The position numbers were made by a program, and so were the translations under genes. Shown piece after piece: positions 23,460 through 35,623 of a stretch of 64,000 nt of DNA; position 1 is the stretch's first letter, and each line of letters starts with the position of its first letter. The notes under the pieces are model-generated. The model was not told where the DNA came from. It saw only the letters and a list, made by a program, of their open reading frames with translations, and did no database searches. Source of the stretch: Sepiola atlantica (Eukaryota > Mollusca > Cephalopoda > Sepiida > Sepiolidae); assembly GCA_963556195.1 (NCBI GenBank), contig OY744529.1, forward strand, positions 55,281,483-55,345,482. Direction: 5' to 3'.

Positions 23460-25538
23460 TACTGGAGATGTGTAAAGTGATTTAGACTAATTTGGGTACG
23501 CTGATTTCAAACATCATAACCGTTTTGCTGTATGACGTCAGGATTTTGAGTTTCAGAAATACTCCCATTGCCTAGAAGTCAGGGTTTCAATGAAATTTAC
23601 AAAAATTCATTTATTCATTTATTTCATCATAAATGCTTCAAAATTATAGAAATTACAGAAAAACTCTACTAGAATGTAATTAAAAATGCTTTAAACATTT
23701 GGCTTTGCGTTTGTGCTGCTCTGTGTCAGTTTCACGATGCAGGAACCAGCAGAAGTCGCCCATCATGCTCGGGTTGTGCCGCCCTTGGTAATGCGTCTCC
23801 ATGAGTGAAATCTCTTGGTGGAATCGCTCGCTGTGCTCGTCCGAGACAGCTCCGAAGTTGTCAGGGAAGAAGTTCAGGTGCTGGTGTAGGAAATGGATCT
23901 TCAGGGACATCCTGGAGCCAAGTTTCCTGAAGGACTCCAGCAGCTGCTGCACTATTTCTTCATAGTTGTTCGCGCGCTCGTTCCCCAAGAAGTTGTCCGT
24001 CACAGCTTTGAAGCTCCTCCGCGCTGTCAGCTCTTTGGGGTTTAGAGTTGTCGGAAAAGTTTCGTCCTTCATTACCTCTCGGATTTGCGGTCCAACAAAG
24101 ACACCAGCCTTGATCTTAGCCTCCGACAAGGTGTTGCCAAACTTCTCCTTCAGGTATAAAAACTCACGCCCATTTAGATCCATTGCCCTTACAAAATTCT
24201 TCATCAAGCCGAGCTTTATGTGGAGTGGTGGAAGGGAAATCTTGGCTGGGTCGACAAGGGCGACATGCTTCACGTTGTATCGACCAGGTACGTGCTCCGT
24301 CCGCTCTTTCCAATCAATCTTCGTCCAGTGATTCTTGTCGTCTCTGCTATCCCAGAGACAAAGGAAGCACATGTATTTCGTGTAGCCTGACTGCAGCCCT
24401 AACAACAGCGCCACCACATTTAAGTCTCCGCAGATGTGCCAGTTGAAGTCATTGTACTTGATGGAATCAAGCAGCTGCCGCATAGTCTGATAGGTCTCTT
24501 TCATGCCGAACGCGTGAGCCAGTGGGACTGATGGTTTCTTGTTGCCATTGTGGAGCAGAACAGCCTTCAAGCTGTTCTTCCCCGAGTCGATGAAGAGGCG
24601 CCAGTCTGCAGGGTCGTTATCACACCCAAGTTCTTTCAACAGACCGTTTATGTCACTGCAGAATGTCATCGTGTCTTCTATCTCAAAGAACTAAGCCATG
24701 CCGCTGTGACGTGCTCTGAACAAGGATATCTTGGTGTTAGGTTCAAGTAGATTCCACTGCTGCAGCCTTGATCCAAGCAGCTCTGCCTTCGCCTTTGACA
24801 GCGAGAGATCTCTTACAAGATCATTTAACTCTCCCTGGTTCAGAAGGTGTGGTTCTTGTTCTTGAGTGTCGGGTTCAAAAGGTTCATCACCATCTTCTTC
24901 GCCACTGCTTACAGTTATGTTCGGATCAGATGGACATGTTGAAACGGGGTTCTCGTCATCATGAGGCACAGGTTTACGATCAGAGACGCAGTCAGCGTAC
25001 TTGATGTGGCCTTTATTCTTCCTGTTGAAGCCGGCGATGTTTATGCAGCAGAAATAACAATCATCATGATGATTGTGCGGCTCACGCCATATCATGGGCA
25101 CCGCAAATGGAATGCTCGCGCGCTTGCCCACCAACCACTGAGTCGATGCTGAGTGGCAGCTTGTGCAGCAGATGTGTGGTGCCTAGCTCTTTTCTTGGTC
25201 CTCGACCTTACACCCGAAGTAGTGAAAGTAGGCGGCCTTCATTTTCACTGCTCTAGATACACTTCGCTGTTGATCTTTTTGGGTAAACCGACCACAGACA
25301 TAACAGAAGTTGTCTGGATGATTGGTACAGGAACGTCTACTCATGTTTAACTGAAAGAAAGAAAAATTAGTAGTTATATAAGTACGTTATATCGTAGTTA
25401 CGTAAGAGGTGGTAGGCTACTTCTAGGCAATGGGAGTATTTCTGAAACTCAACATCCTGATGTGATACAGAAAAACGGCTATGATTTTTGCAATCAGCGT
25501 ACCCAAACTAGTCTAAATCACTTTACACATCTCCAGTA
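23460..25538 (-). mobile_element. Unclassified DNA transposon with ~119-bp TIRs
   Basis: Both ends start TACTGGAGATGTGTAAAG when read inward. The two inverted repeats (23460-23578 and 25420-25538) remain similar for about 119 bp, through TTTCAGAAATACTCCCATTG and CCTAGAAG. The element lies inside the hAT transposase frame and encodes one long protein on the minus strand. I could not identify a convincing target duplication: the adjoining bases are AACATTTAT and GCAAACATG. Its superfamily is therefore open. Confidence 0.82.
23680..25344 (-). pseudogene. Conserved uncharacterised transposon protein (SDEHxERFHQ family)
   Basis: A single minus-strand frame of 554 codons runs from ATG at 25344 to the stop at 23680, interrupted only by TAG at 25183-25185 (codon 54) and TAG at 24691-24693. 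The N-terminus has Cys pairs (CYVCG, CCTSC, CYFC) suggesting zinc binding, and an acidic middle segment follows. The C-terminal half has DWRLFIDSGKNSLKAVLLHN, ICGDLN, CFLCLWD, LPPLHIKLGLMKNFV, LSEAKIKAGVFVGPQIRE, FLGNERANNY and SDEHSERFHQEISLME. I recognise this as a family common among hypothetical proteins of arthropods, cnidarians and other invertebrates; its function is unknown to me. Its position exactly between long TIRs suggests a transposase. A DDE/RNase H fold with a Cys-rich insert is a hypothesis only. Confidence 0.8.
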
Positions 25539-27282
25539 GCAAACATGTTGTTGTTCAGTGTTATCTGTCATATACAATAATGAAATAGATAATCAGTGTA
25601 ATGGGTAAACAAGTCCTTGGAGAAATCATTTTTCGAGTTAAGAAATCAAAATACTACTCCATTTCTTTAGATTCTACACCAGATGCAGTGCACATTGACC
25701 AACTGACCCTTGTATTGAAGTGCACGGAGAAAGATAAACCAGTGGAACGCTTTGTAACATTTATAGCAAACAAAAACCATACGGCTCAAGAGATGTTCAA
25801 TGCCTTGATTGCATTTCTGGAGATACATGACCTAGACCTGGGAAACTGCCACGGACAAAACTACAACAATGCATCTGGAATGAGTAGCAAGTACAATGGT
25901 CTACAAGCCAAAGTGAGAGAGAATAACAGTATTTCCTCCTGGATTCCTTGCACAGCAAATTCTCTAAACCTGGTTGTGAAAAATGCTGTAGAATGCTGTC
26001 CGAGTGCTGTACATATTTTTGTCTTTCTTGAAAAGCTGTTCGTCTTCTTCACAATTTCGACACATCAGCATCCACTTTTGACTGAGGCTTTGAAACATAA
26101 TGGTTCATCACTGATTCTCAAACGTGTCACAACAACGTGTTGGGCCTACAGAGCTGACGCAACGAGAACACTTAAGCATGATTATCAGCAGATTAAGGAT
26201 GTATTGAAACAAATTACTGATGACATTGAAGAAGAAGGGTGCGTACGCTGTGAAGCAGAAGGACTGTTAAGACAGATGAATCACCTTGAAACAGGTATTT
26301 ATGCCACTTTATGGAATGATATCGTATAAAAAACAGATGCAACTAATAAAACTCTACAACACGCAAAACTTGATTTAAATACTGCTGTGGTGTCATTGAC
26401 CAGCTTGAAAAACGATGTTGCTTTAAAGCGTGACTCGTTCAACATTTATGAAAAGCAAGGCAAAGAGCCTTCCGGTTCAGCAGACTATGATGTGCAGACA
26501 AAGATTCGACACAACCGCCGCAATGTGCGTCTTAACCAATCAGATTATGGTCATACAGAAGAAGTACAACTCAGCACTTCTGACAAATACAGAACATAAA
26601 GTTTCTTGTCTGTTATTGATCAGTTTATTGCTTTTCTCTATCAACGCCTGCAAGCATATAAAGATGCATCAAGACAATTTAGCTTTTTTGGCCAACTGAA
26701 AGAACTGTCTTCAGACGAGATTCAAGCCGCAGCACATCAACTCGTCAGGTCTTATCCAGATGACTTGGACATTACATTTTTTGATGAACTGTGTCAGTTT
26801 GTAACATTTGTCAATCTCCTAGCAGACGAGAAGCGAGAAGGAGCTTTTCATGTACATACTTATCATAGACAAGGGTGTGCACGACACTTTCCCAAACATT
26901 CAGATAGCACTACGGATAGACCTTATTTTGATGGTATCAAACTGCAGTGGCTCTTTCTCAAAACTTAAATTAATTGAGAACCGATTACGAACATCCATGA
27001 GGCAGAAACGAATTGTAAATCCTGCTATCATGAGCATCGAGTCAGATATACTGCATGGATTGGACTTCAGTTACATCATCAACCACACGAAAATCAAGAA
27101 AAGTATCTGGATTGTAATGGTTATAACTCCATCCATACTCTGGATTTAACCATGTTTATTTTTTAGTTATTGTTATGGTGACCTACTCTATTTAACGATA
27201 CAAACTCTTCCTCTAAATAAAAATACCAGAACATATGACCCTCGGGTAAATGATTAACTCAGTTAAAAACGTTCTACGCTTT

Positions 27283-27986
27283 TTCATATATTGTATTTAT
27301 CTTTCTTTTTTATATATTGTATTTATCTTTCTTTTTTATATATTGTATTTATCTTTCTTTTTTATATATTGTATTTATCTTTCTTTTTTATATATTGTAT
27401 TTATCTTTCTTTTTTATATATTGTATTTATCTTTCTTTTTTATATATTGTATTTATCTTTCTTTTTTATATATTGTACTTATCTTTCTTTTTTATATATT
27501 GTATTTATCTTTATTGTTTATATATTGTATTTATCTTTCTTTTTTATATATTGTATTTATCTTTCTTTTTTATATATTGTATTTATCTTTCTTTTTTATA
27601 TATTGTATTTATCTTTCTTTTTTATATATTGTATTTATCTTTCTTTTTTATATATTGTATTTATCTTTCTTTTTTATATATTGTATTTATCCTTCTTTTT
27701 TATATATTGTATTTATCTTTCTTTTTTATATATTGTACTTATCTTTCTTTTTTATATATTGTATTTATCTTTCTTTTTTATATATTGTATTTATCTTTCT
27801 TTTTTATATATTGTATTTATCTTTCTTTTTGATATATTGTATTTATCTTTCTTTTTTATATATTGTACTTATCTTTCTTTTTTATATATTGTATTTATCT
27901 TTATTGTTTATATATTGTATTTATCTTTCTTTTTTATATATTGTATTTATCTTTATTGTTTATATATTGTATTTATCTTTCTTTCT
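27283..27986. repeat. 26-bp minisatellite, ~27 copies
   Basis: The unit is TATATTGTATTTATCTTTCT followed by TTTTTA. Copies are highly homogeneous, with rare variants (GTACTT, TTATTG). All three plus frames are open because 26 leaves remainder two modulo three and no frame contains a stop. The hydrophobic F/L/I/Y translations are artefacts. Confidence 0.97.
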
Positions 27987-28565
27987 AATATATTTGTTTC
28001 ATTTTTGTTCGTGTTTTCTTTCTGACCCCTAATCGGGCTACAACTATTATACATTTTCATGAAAATTATAAAATCTTTACTGAATTTTTCTGTGTAAATA
28101 AATTTGATAAGAACAACCTGTGTTTATTTCATTTCGTGTTTATGCATTGCATATTAAAGAATTGGAAGAATAGTGCCCGTTCAGTATTCCTAAATAAAGG
28201 TGCTCTATTAATATATTAGGTTACTATTCTATGGTGTATGCAATAGACGAGGTGGAAGGAGGGCTGTCTTTCAAGTGGGCCCCAGGTCTCTCACCGGTTT
28301 AATCCGGCCCTGTATGGATTATGAAAACATATTTAAATATTAGAAGGCGAGGATACCTGAAATATCCTTAATAATTACATTTGAGTTCATGAAAATAGAA
28401 AAAGGAGATTTCCAAAATTATCTTATTACCTTCTGAAAAGAAGAATATTTTCTTTGAAAAATCCGGGATTTAAAGGAAATACTTTAACTCACTTCTGGTT
28501 TTCATGAATGTTATGAAAGTATGAAATAAATATATAACTATTGATATACACACCTACACATACAC

Positions 28566-28636
<71 letters not shown>
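28566..28636. repeat. (TA)n microsatellite with (TG)n tail
   Basis: About 34 TA dinucleotides followed by ATGTGTGTGTGTG. Confidence 0.97.
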
Positions 28637-28639
<3 letters not shown>

Positions 28640-29348
28640 GTGTGTGTGTGTTGGTGTGTGTGATTTTCTTAACTCCCTTTAAAACAATAATAATGCTCAG
28701 TTCCTAATATCGAGCATAAATGTATCGTAGGAGGAACTTTTTCATAATACTTTTGGGTATAAAATGGCTATCCTTTCTTAATAACGCATCTAAATCAGTC
28801 GGCCCAAAAAGTATGTTTTTCTTTTAAAAAAGACAACACACACACACACGATTAAACAATATCCCAAAGCAGCTTGATGCAATAAATCAACTATTAGTGA
28901 ACTTCTCGAACCTTTTCTCCGTTCAACAATAACCATAAGTTATAAGAGCTCGTTATCCGTAACAAGCAGTCTAAGCTCGATGTACAAGTGCAGGATGAGA
29001 GAAAGATGCTTTCAATTCTTATAAATACGAAGGTTCATTTATTTGATAGATTTTCTACGGCATTAGTGTGCGATAATAATGCAAAAGGTGACACTTTCAC
29101 TCTTCTATTGTTCTATTATTATCATCGGAGTCACTTTTTGTAACGTTTAAAACATATCGATTATTAGTAAATATTCGGCGTCTAAATTATTCGGAGCTCT
29201 TGGATTTTTTAATTTCGCGCAAAGAAAACCTAATGACCCAATAAGCATTTATTAGTACGCATTTATTTTCCAACCCCCAAAATTCTATGATTCATATATG
29301 TCTGCCTGCTTGCCTGCCTGCCTCCTCTACCCTCTTCTGTCTCTTTCA

Positions 29349-29350
<2 letters not shown>

Positions 29351-29415
<65 letters not shown>
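29351..29415. repeat. (TA)n microsatellite
   Basis: An uninterrupted TA run of about 32 units. Confidence 0.97.
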
Positions 29416-29418
<3 letters not shown>

Positions 29419-30360
29419 TCCATATGCGCACCAACTTGGAGGAAAAGTGCGACTCATCTAATAATTTGACAGATTCTCAAAACCTAATAAAGAAAGAAAG
29501 TCAAAAATCAAATTAAACGATAATTATTGACACTTGGAGATAATGAAAATATCATTGCATTTATCTTCGTGTGTACATATGAACGGAGACTTTAGCAAAC
29601 ACACACCCATATATATGTACTATCTGTTTTCATATATTCTTTGATTCTTTACATTTTCATATTTTACTTTTAAACCAGTTTGCGCCATATGTATAAACTT
29701 ATATACGCATACGTAGCTTGCATCTGTGTATCAATCTGTCTTACAATATGTATGTATCGATTTACTTATTTATCGCCTTATATGTATAACGTTTTCAATG
29801 AATGTATGTATGTATCGCCAGCGAGTGCAGCATAAGAATTTAGGAAAGCCTGCATGTAATGGCATAAAGTTATGTGCAGACGTGTAGCTGTGTACACATA
29901 TACACGCGCGTACACACACGCATACACAGACAGATAGACACACACGCACAGGGATGCGTAAACACACAGATAATGGATAAATGAAAGACATTTCTCATCT
30001 GCTTTCTTTTTTATGAATCAATAGAAAATGACTATCTTTCAGTTGACCGCTTGTCTTTCAGACAGACTCAACAAAAATGAAATGTAAAAAACGAAAAGAA
30101 AATCAAGAATGAAAACGACAAAAACGAATAAAGGAGTTGGGAGGAAATAAAAATATGAAGAATTGGAAATCAGTGATTGGGGGAGGGCTGAAGGGGGGGT
30201 ATGATGGAGGTCGAAGGGAAGTGAATGTTTATGGGGTGCGGCGGTGGGAGTCAGGCAATAATTTTGTGGAATGTGACAAGATGACTTAAAATGTGTACGC
30301 TTCATTCTTGCGATATTGCAATCGAGAAAAAGGCTGTCAGCATTGGCCGGTAAATGAAAA

Positions 30361-31260
30361 GACAACAGCATGATAGAAAATAATATAGAGAGGACGAGAT
30401 CGATACGTTACGGAGAGAGAAGGGGGTAACAAAGAGGGAGAAAGCGAACTAGACGAGAAGAAAAGGAAAGATGGAAGCTAAAGAAGAATGGAAAAACTGC
30501 GCAAAGAAAAGCAAAGAAAAAAAACTGAATGAAAAACCAAACGAAGGGGAAAAAGATGTTAGGAAAAGAGAAACGAAGTGAGGGACAAAAGTAAGGGCAG
30601 AAAGCATAACAAATAACAGCAACTGACTTAAACATCAGACAAAACTGAAGCAACAAATGTGACAAAGAAAAAAAGAAGCAAACTTAATATAAATTGTCAA
30701 AGAAAAAAAAGTGAATTATAAACGAAGATGATAAAAGAAATAACAGTGAAAGAAATAAGTGTAAAAAGAGGTGAAAAAATGAAGCAAACGAAAAAAGAAG
30801 TTTAATAAAAAAAACACAGAGAATGATAAAAATGGAACCAAAATAAATCAAAGGAAAAGAATTGGAAAAAAGGGGCGTATGTAAAATGAAGATAATGAGA
30901 AAGTGCGCAATAACAAAGTTAAAAAGAAGCAAAAAAGATGAAAAAAGTAGCGAAAAAAGAAAAGATGTCAATGAAAAAGCCCAAGATAAAAGAAGATTGG
31001 GGAAACCAAGACTCCAAGGAACAGAGAAACGGGAGAGAAAAAGAAAATAGAAGAAAACTAGTGTAAAAATAACAGGAACAAATGTAAAGAAAAAGACAGA
31101 AAAGAAAAATACAATGGAAATAGATAAAACAAAATGTAGCGATAAAAGATAAAAGAAAAAATAACGGAAACCAAAAATGAAAAGCGAAAAAACTGCACGG
31201 AAGCAGAAGAGAATCTAAAGAAGAAAGGAGTTCCAACGAAAGGGTGCTGCTTTGCGAAAT
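30361..31260 (+). other. Polypurine-rich tract (~0.9 kb)
   Basis: The plus strand is strongly enriched in A and G (AGAAAAG, GAAAAA, AAGAAA motifs throughout) with few pyrimidines. The opposite strand therefore gives long F/L/S-rich open frames with no domain. It is not a simple tandem repeat, as no fixed period is visible. No gene is supported. Confidence 0.7.
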
Positions 31261-31614
31261 ATTCAATATGTACAACTTATTGAACATAAATTGAAAAAAT
31301 AAACGATGGGTAACTGACCGACCTGCCTAACTCAGACCCATTGTTTCCTATATTCGATTCTAACCGGTTGACATATGTAAGAAAAGAATACGAAACAAGA
31401 AAGGGAAGAACAAACAAACATGAAGAAAAAGCAACACATAACGGATGTCGTCTATGAAGCAGGAAGAATCGTGGACATTTCGGTTGGCAAACTACGTTAA
31501 CCTCCTCATGACAACATTATTCAATACATATCATTTTTATGACTGTTGACGAAATCAGTTTCTTTTTTCACCTTTTCTAGCATTAAAATCATCTTTAAAA
31601 TTTAAAAACATTAA

Positions 31615-33170
31615 TACTACTACTACTACTATTACTACTAATACTACTACTACTACCAGTGTTTCTCCATTTCTATGCTGTAAACTACTAATACTACTAC
31701 TACTACCAGTGTTTCTCCATTTCTATGCTGTAAACTACTAATACTACTACCAGTGTTTCTCCATTTCTATGCTGTAAACTACTAATACTACTACCAGTGT
31801 TTCTCCATTTCTATGCTGTAAACTACTAATACTACTACCAGTGTTTCTCCATTTCTATGCGGTAAACTACTAATACTACTACCAGTGTTTCTCCATTTCT
31901 ATGCGGTAAACTACTAATACTACTACCAGTGTTTCTCCATTTCTATGCTGTAAACTACTACTACTACTACTACCTGTGTTTCTTCATTTCTATGCTGTAA
32001 ACTACTAATACTACTACCAGTGTTTCTCCATTTCTATGCTGTAAACTACTAATACTACTACCAGTGTTTCTCCATTTCTATGCTGTAAACTACTAATACT
32101 ACTACCAGTGTTTCTCCATTTCTATGCTGTAAACTACTAATACTACTACCAGTGTTTCTCCATTTCTATGCGGTAAACTACTAATACTACTACCAGTGTT
32201 TCTCCATTTCTATGCTGTAAACTACTACTACTACTACTACCTGTGTTTCTTCATTTCTATGCTGTAAACTACTTATACTACTACCAGTGTTTCTCCATTT
32301 CTATGCTGTAAACTACTAATACTACTACCAGTGTTTCTCCATTTCTATGCTGTAAACTACTAATACTACTACCAGTGTTTCTCCATTTCTATGCGGTAAA
32401 CTACTAATACTACTACCAGTGTTTCTCCATTTCTATGCGGTAAACTACTAATACTACTACCAGTGTTTCTCCATTTCTATGCTGTAAACTACTACTACTA
32501 CTACTACCTGTGTTTCTTCATTTCTATGCTGTAAACTACTAATACTACTACCAGTGTTTCTCCATTTCTATGCTGTAAACTACTAATACTACTACCAGTG
32601 TTTCTCCATTTCTATGCTGTAAACTACTAATACTACTACCAGTGTTTCTCCATTTCTATGCGGTAAACTACTAATACTACTACCAGTGTTTCTCCATTTC
32701 TATGCGGTAAACTACTAATACTACTACCAGTGTTTCTCCATTTCTATGCTGTAAACTACTACTACTACTACTACCTGTGTTTCTTCATTTCTATGCTGTA
32801 AACTACTTATACTACTACCAGTGTTTCTCCATTTCTATGCTGTAAACTACTAATACTACTACCAGTGTTTCTCCATTTCTATGCTGTAAACTACTAATAC
32901 TACTACCAGTGTTTCTCCATTTCTATGCTGTAAACTACTAATACTACTACCAGTGTTTCTCCATTTCTATGCTGTAAACTACTAATACTACTACCAGTGT
33001 TTCTCCATTTCTATGCTGTAAACTACTAATACTACTACCAGTGTTTCTCCATTTCTATGCTGTAAACTACTACTACTACTACTACCAGTGTTTCTCCATT
33101 TCTATGCTGTAAACTACTAATACTACTACCAGTGTTTCTCCATTTCTATGCTGTAAACCACTAATACTAC
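31615..33170. repeat. 44-bp minisatellite, ~34 copies, with 267-bp higher-order repeat
   Basis: The unit combines CTAATACTACTACCAGTG with TTTCTCCATTTCTATGCTG and TAAACTA. A distinctive variant (CTACTACCTGTGTTTCTTC) recurs at 31972, 32239, 32506 and 32773, exactly 267 bp apart, which is six units plus one extra CTA triplet. Other copies carry GCGGTAA in place of GCTGTAA in a repeated order. Confidence 0.95.
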
Positions 33171-35173
33171 AAAAATACTGTTAAAATACTAACTGCTGCA
33201 ATACTCTTTCCGAATTTCGAAGCAAGAACCAAGACACTCGAAGTGAAGTCATAGAAATTCTTTCCCATACACTTTGAATGTAAACATATATAAATAACAA
33301 AATCGAGATTGTTTACTCATGCAAACTATTTGCCATCTTTTAATGTAAATTTAAATTTCCAAGGCTTTATAAAAAATAACAACAAATTAATCAATAATTT
33401 ATTCCCCCTTGTTGTTTACAATGTTCAACAAAATGTTTAATACTTCGTTGGTAGAAATCAAAAGGCAAAAAAAAATAAAAATAAAAGCGAAAAAAGGGTC
33501 GAAAATGTCCATTTCTTTAACTTAACATTTCTTTTTAATAATCTGAAAATAAACAAAATTAACGTAAATTAACTCGAGAAAATAAACCAAATAACTTACA
33601 AGTTTATTTAAAAATAGAATTCTCGAAAAAAATAAATAGATTCAAAAATTTGAAAATAAAAAAAAACGGCTGCAATAAATGGGAAGTCTATTTAAGAGTA
33701 TCATCTCTAATGGGTGTATATGAATTACGTGCCTGTTTGTTTATGATATTGAACACTTTTATGTAGGTTTCATATTGAATAATGATGATCATGTTCAAAC
33801 TGTGCACAACATTTGAGTGCTGCATGTACAGGTGCACCATGCAATTATGCTCAAATTCTCGCAGATTACCTAACCAGTTTCTTTTAAAAGCAATAGATTG
33901 GATATGGGAAAGCTAGACCTTGATCTCTGCCTTCTCTACTTTTAATTCCCCTGTATTGTTTTGTATGGGGGTTATTAAAGCAAAAGTCTATCAGCGAAGG
34001 ATGAGTCATTTAAGTGAAATTAAAGTATGCGTACGGAGCTCATGTTAAAGCATTTAAATAAAATGTGCGTTTTTTGGTTTTGATGAATTTTGTTTTCGTC
34101 TTGATCATTGAGTTGCAAAATAAACAACAGATTGTTTTTTGCAAAACTACAAATAAGTATTTTCAGATTTATAGTGATATCCTTCACATAGAACACTAAA
34201 GCAATTTTTGTAGAGAATAATTTGAATATGATCGACATCATTACATATAAAATTTATATAAATGTTTTAATTCAATCAAAATAGTTAATTTACGTACACA
34301 CTGTATATTAGTATTATTGCCACTACCTATCAAACTATATACCTATATTATTTTATATACATTATCAAACAATATACCTAAATTATTTTATATACATTAT
34401 CAAACAATATACCTAAATTATTTTACATGCGTTATCTATGTAGAATTTTTATGGGTACCAGGAGTTCCTAAAATGGTTTTAACTACATTTTTATCAAATT
34501 CCAAAGAGTGTCCAACCAAATCCCCCATAATAGCAAAAGAAATCGATGCTAGTTAAAAAATAAATATATTTGAATTCAATTTCCTCTTCCGCCGTGTTCT
34601 TCTCTTTGTACTCTAAGTCTCCTTATGAACATTCTATGTTCTGTTATTACTGTTTTAGTCGCTTGACAGTCCGTACAATTTGTTTTATGTTTCATCATGG
34701 ATTTCTTGGCACCAGTATATCGTTTTAACTGCTTCACATTTTAACGAATTAATTATTTTAATTTTAACACAGCCGACCTCTGGATGCGATAAAACGGTTA
34801 AGATTGTCAGACAATTAGACAATAAGAGAAACCGTTGTTATTTCAGCAATCATTGATTTCACTTAATAAGTTTCAATACTTATGAGATTATATGCCTGTA
34901 ACTAAGATAATGTCACTGGATACGTCACACTACTTCTATGTTTTAGCGTCATATTAACGATGATTTTGCTTTAAAAATTGTTTCCTGGATAATCTTAAAG
35001 GAACACAATAAAAATGGAGAAATAACTGTCATTTTATCATTTACTCATTTATTCAAATGCATTTTACATGGAACCCCCCAGATGTTCAATACATTTTTGA
35101 ATATTTTATGTTATTTGTTTTATTTGATTAATATTATTTTCTTTAAAATATTTACACACAAAACAAAAATAAA

Positions 35174-35175
<2 letters not shown>
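33171..35175. other. AT-rich DNA with one small tandem repeat
   Basis: The only structure found is about three copies of a 35-bp unit (TATCAAACAATATACCTAAA then TTATTTTATATACAT) at 34325-34432. No gene is recognised. Confidence 0.55.
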
Positions 35176-35221
<46 letters not shown>

Positions 35222-35222
35222 A
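35176..35222. repeat. (TAG)n microsatellite
   Basis: Fifteen or so TAG triplets, ending about 75 bp before the U2-like array. Confidence 0.97.
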
Positions 35223-35295
35223 TAGAGTTATCGATTCGTTTACAGTACACCTTCCTTTAGAATAATATTAAAACAAAACAAAAACAAAAACAAAC

Positions 35296-35623
35296 CTCCT
35301 CGGTCTTTTGGCTAAGATCAGAGTGTAGTATCTGTTCCGATGGATACTGCACGCCTGTCCTGTGCAGTTCTAGGAGGTCCACCCTCCCAGGCTTTGCCTC
35401 CCCTCTTTGGGAGGAGTAAGTTTATTGCTTACTATCTGAGGCGCCCCTACCGGGGAATGCCGCCGGGGCTGCCCAGGCAATTTTTAAATGGCCAGAGTGC
35501 TCACCTCTCGAGCGCTGGCTTTTCAAACCCCACTTTCTCGACCCGATCTTGGGTCACATCTTACTTGTGGGAGTAAGATAAAACTGGCCTTGTGCCTAAC
35601 TCCTGGGGAGGAGTAAATAAAAT
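35296..35623 (+). ncRNA. U2-snRNA-like tandem unit 1
   Basis: Starts CTCCTCGGTCTTTTGGCTAA and continues GATCAGAGTGTAGTATCTG, matching the U2 snRNA 5' end (stem I and branch-point recognition GTAGTA). GTGCAGTTCTAGGAGG followed by CCACCCTCCC resembles the U2 3' stem-loop region. Later hairpins are AGTAAG-loop-CTTACT, CCAG..GTGCTC/GAGCGC.TGG and ATCTTAC-loop-GTAAGAT, and an Sm-like CAATTTTTAAA lies at about 35478. Unit 1 lacks the TTCG hairpin that the other units have. Whether it is a transcribed snRNA variant or a snRNA-derived repeat cannot be told from sequence alone. Confidence 0.6.

Larger units (their letters stand above)
22441..27120 (+). pseudogene. ZMYM1-like hAT transposase pseudogene, split by an insertion
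   Basis: Pieces occur in the order expected for this family. An N-terminal basic region (GSKRRKVKKAAIKCA) comes first. Then NDIGFWPSIISDQMREYW, NGEVITRNWLCFSSFNGCVY (zinc-finger region) and STEHRKA are followed by RIVSIIKFIAVRGLAFRGDN and IETEANRGKGHTNY (DUF4371-like). The frame breaks at about 23460. It resumes at 25601 with MGKQVLGEII, KYYSISLDSTPDAVHIDQLT, NCHGQNYNNASGMSSKYNG and ADATRTL, ending in the dimerisation motif GSFSKLKLIENRLRTSMRQ (about 26950-27010). Besides the 2.1-kb insertion there are several frameshifts in the 5' half, a stop at 26327, one near 26597 and a frameshift near 26850-26950. It is a dead transposase, not a host gene. Confidence 0.9.
21455..28312 (+). mobile_element. 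Large, old hAT (ZMYM1-type) transposon with nested insertions
   Basis: The transposase pseudogene inside defines the element. Likely ends are TAGGGTTGGATTAA at 21455 and CAGGGCCGGATTAA when 28299-28312 is inverted, a hAT-like terminus. The flanking eight bases (TTGTGATG and TATGGATT) are not a clear duplication, so the boundaries are tentative. Subtracting the nested 2.1-kb element and the 0.7-kb 26-bp array leaves about 4 kb, a reasonable hAT length. Confidence 0.5.
28313..30360. other. AT-rich DNA with microsatellites
   Basis: Contains (TA)n at 28566-28636 followed by a GT-rich tail, (TA)n at 29351-29415, and TGTA/CA-rich stretches at about 29740-29960. No gene or transposon is recognised. 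Confidence 0.6.

Noticed and set aside
22515..26968. A host zinc-finger (ZMYM1-like) gene with introns
   Set aside because: Domain order is that of a hAT transposase, stops and frameshifts are numerous, no splice-site pattern restores the frame, and the large gap is a TIR-bounded element rather than an intron.
27250..28032. Three overlapping plus-strand frames of 171-260 codons rich in F, L, I and Y, resembling membrane proteins
   Set aside because: All three frames are open because the 26-bp unit has no stop in any frame. They are minisatellite artefacts.
30039..31287. Several minus-strand frames of 85-122 codons rich in F, L and S, with apparent transmembrane segments
   Set aside because: They are the pyrimidine-rich complement of a polypurine tract, and no conserved motif is seen.
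17690..33170. Regularly repeated short units that could suggest a CRISPR array
   Set aside because: The repeats are contiguous with no unique spacers, and the context is eukaryotic.
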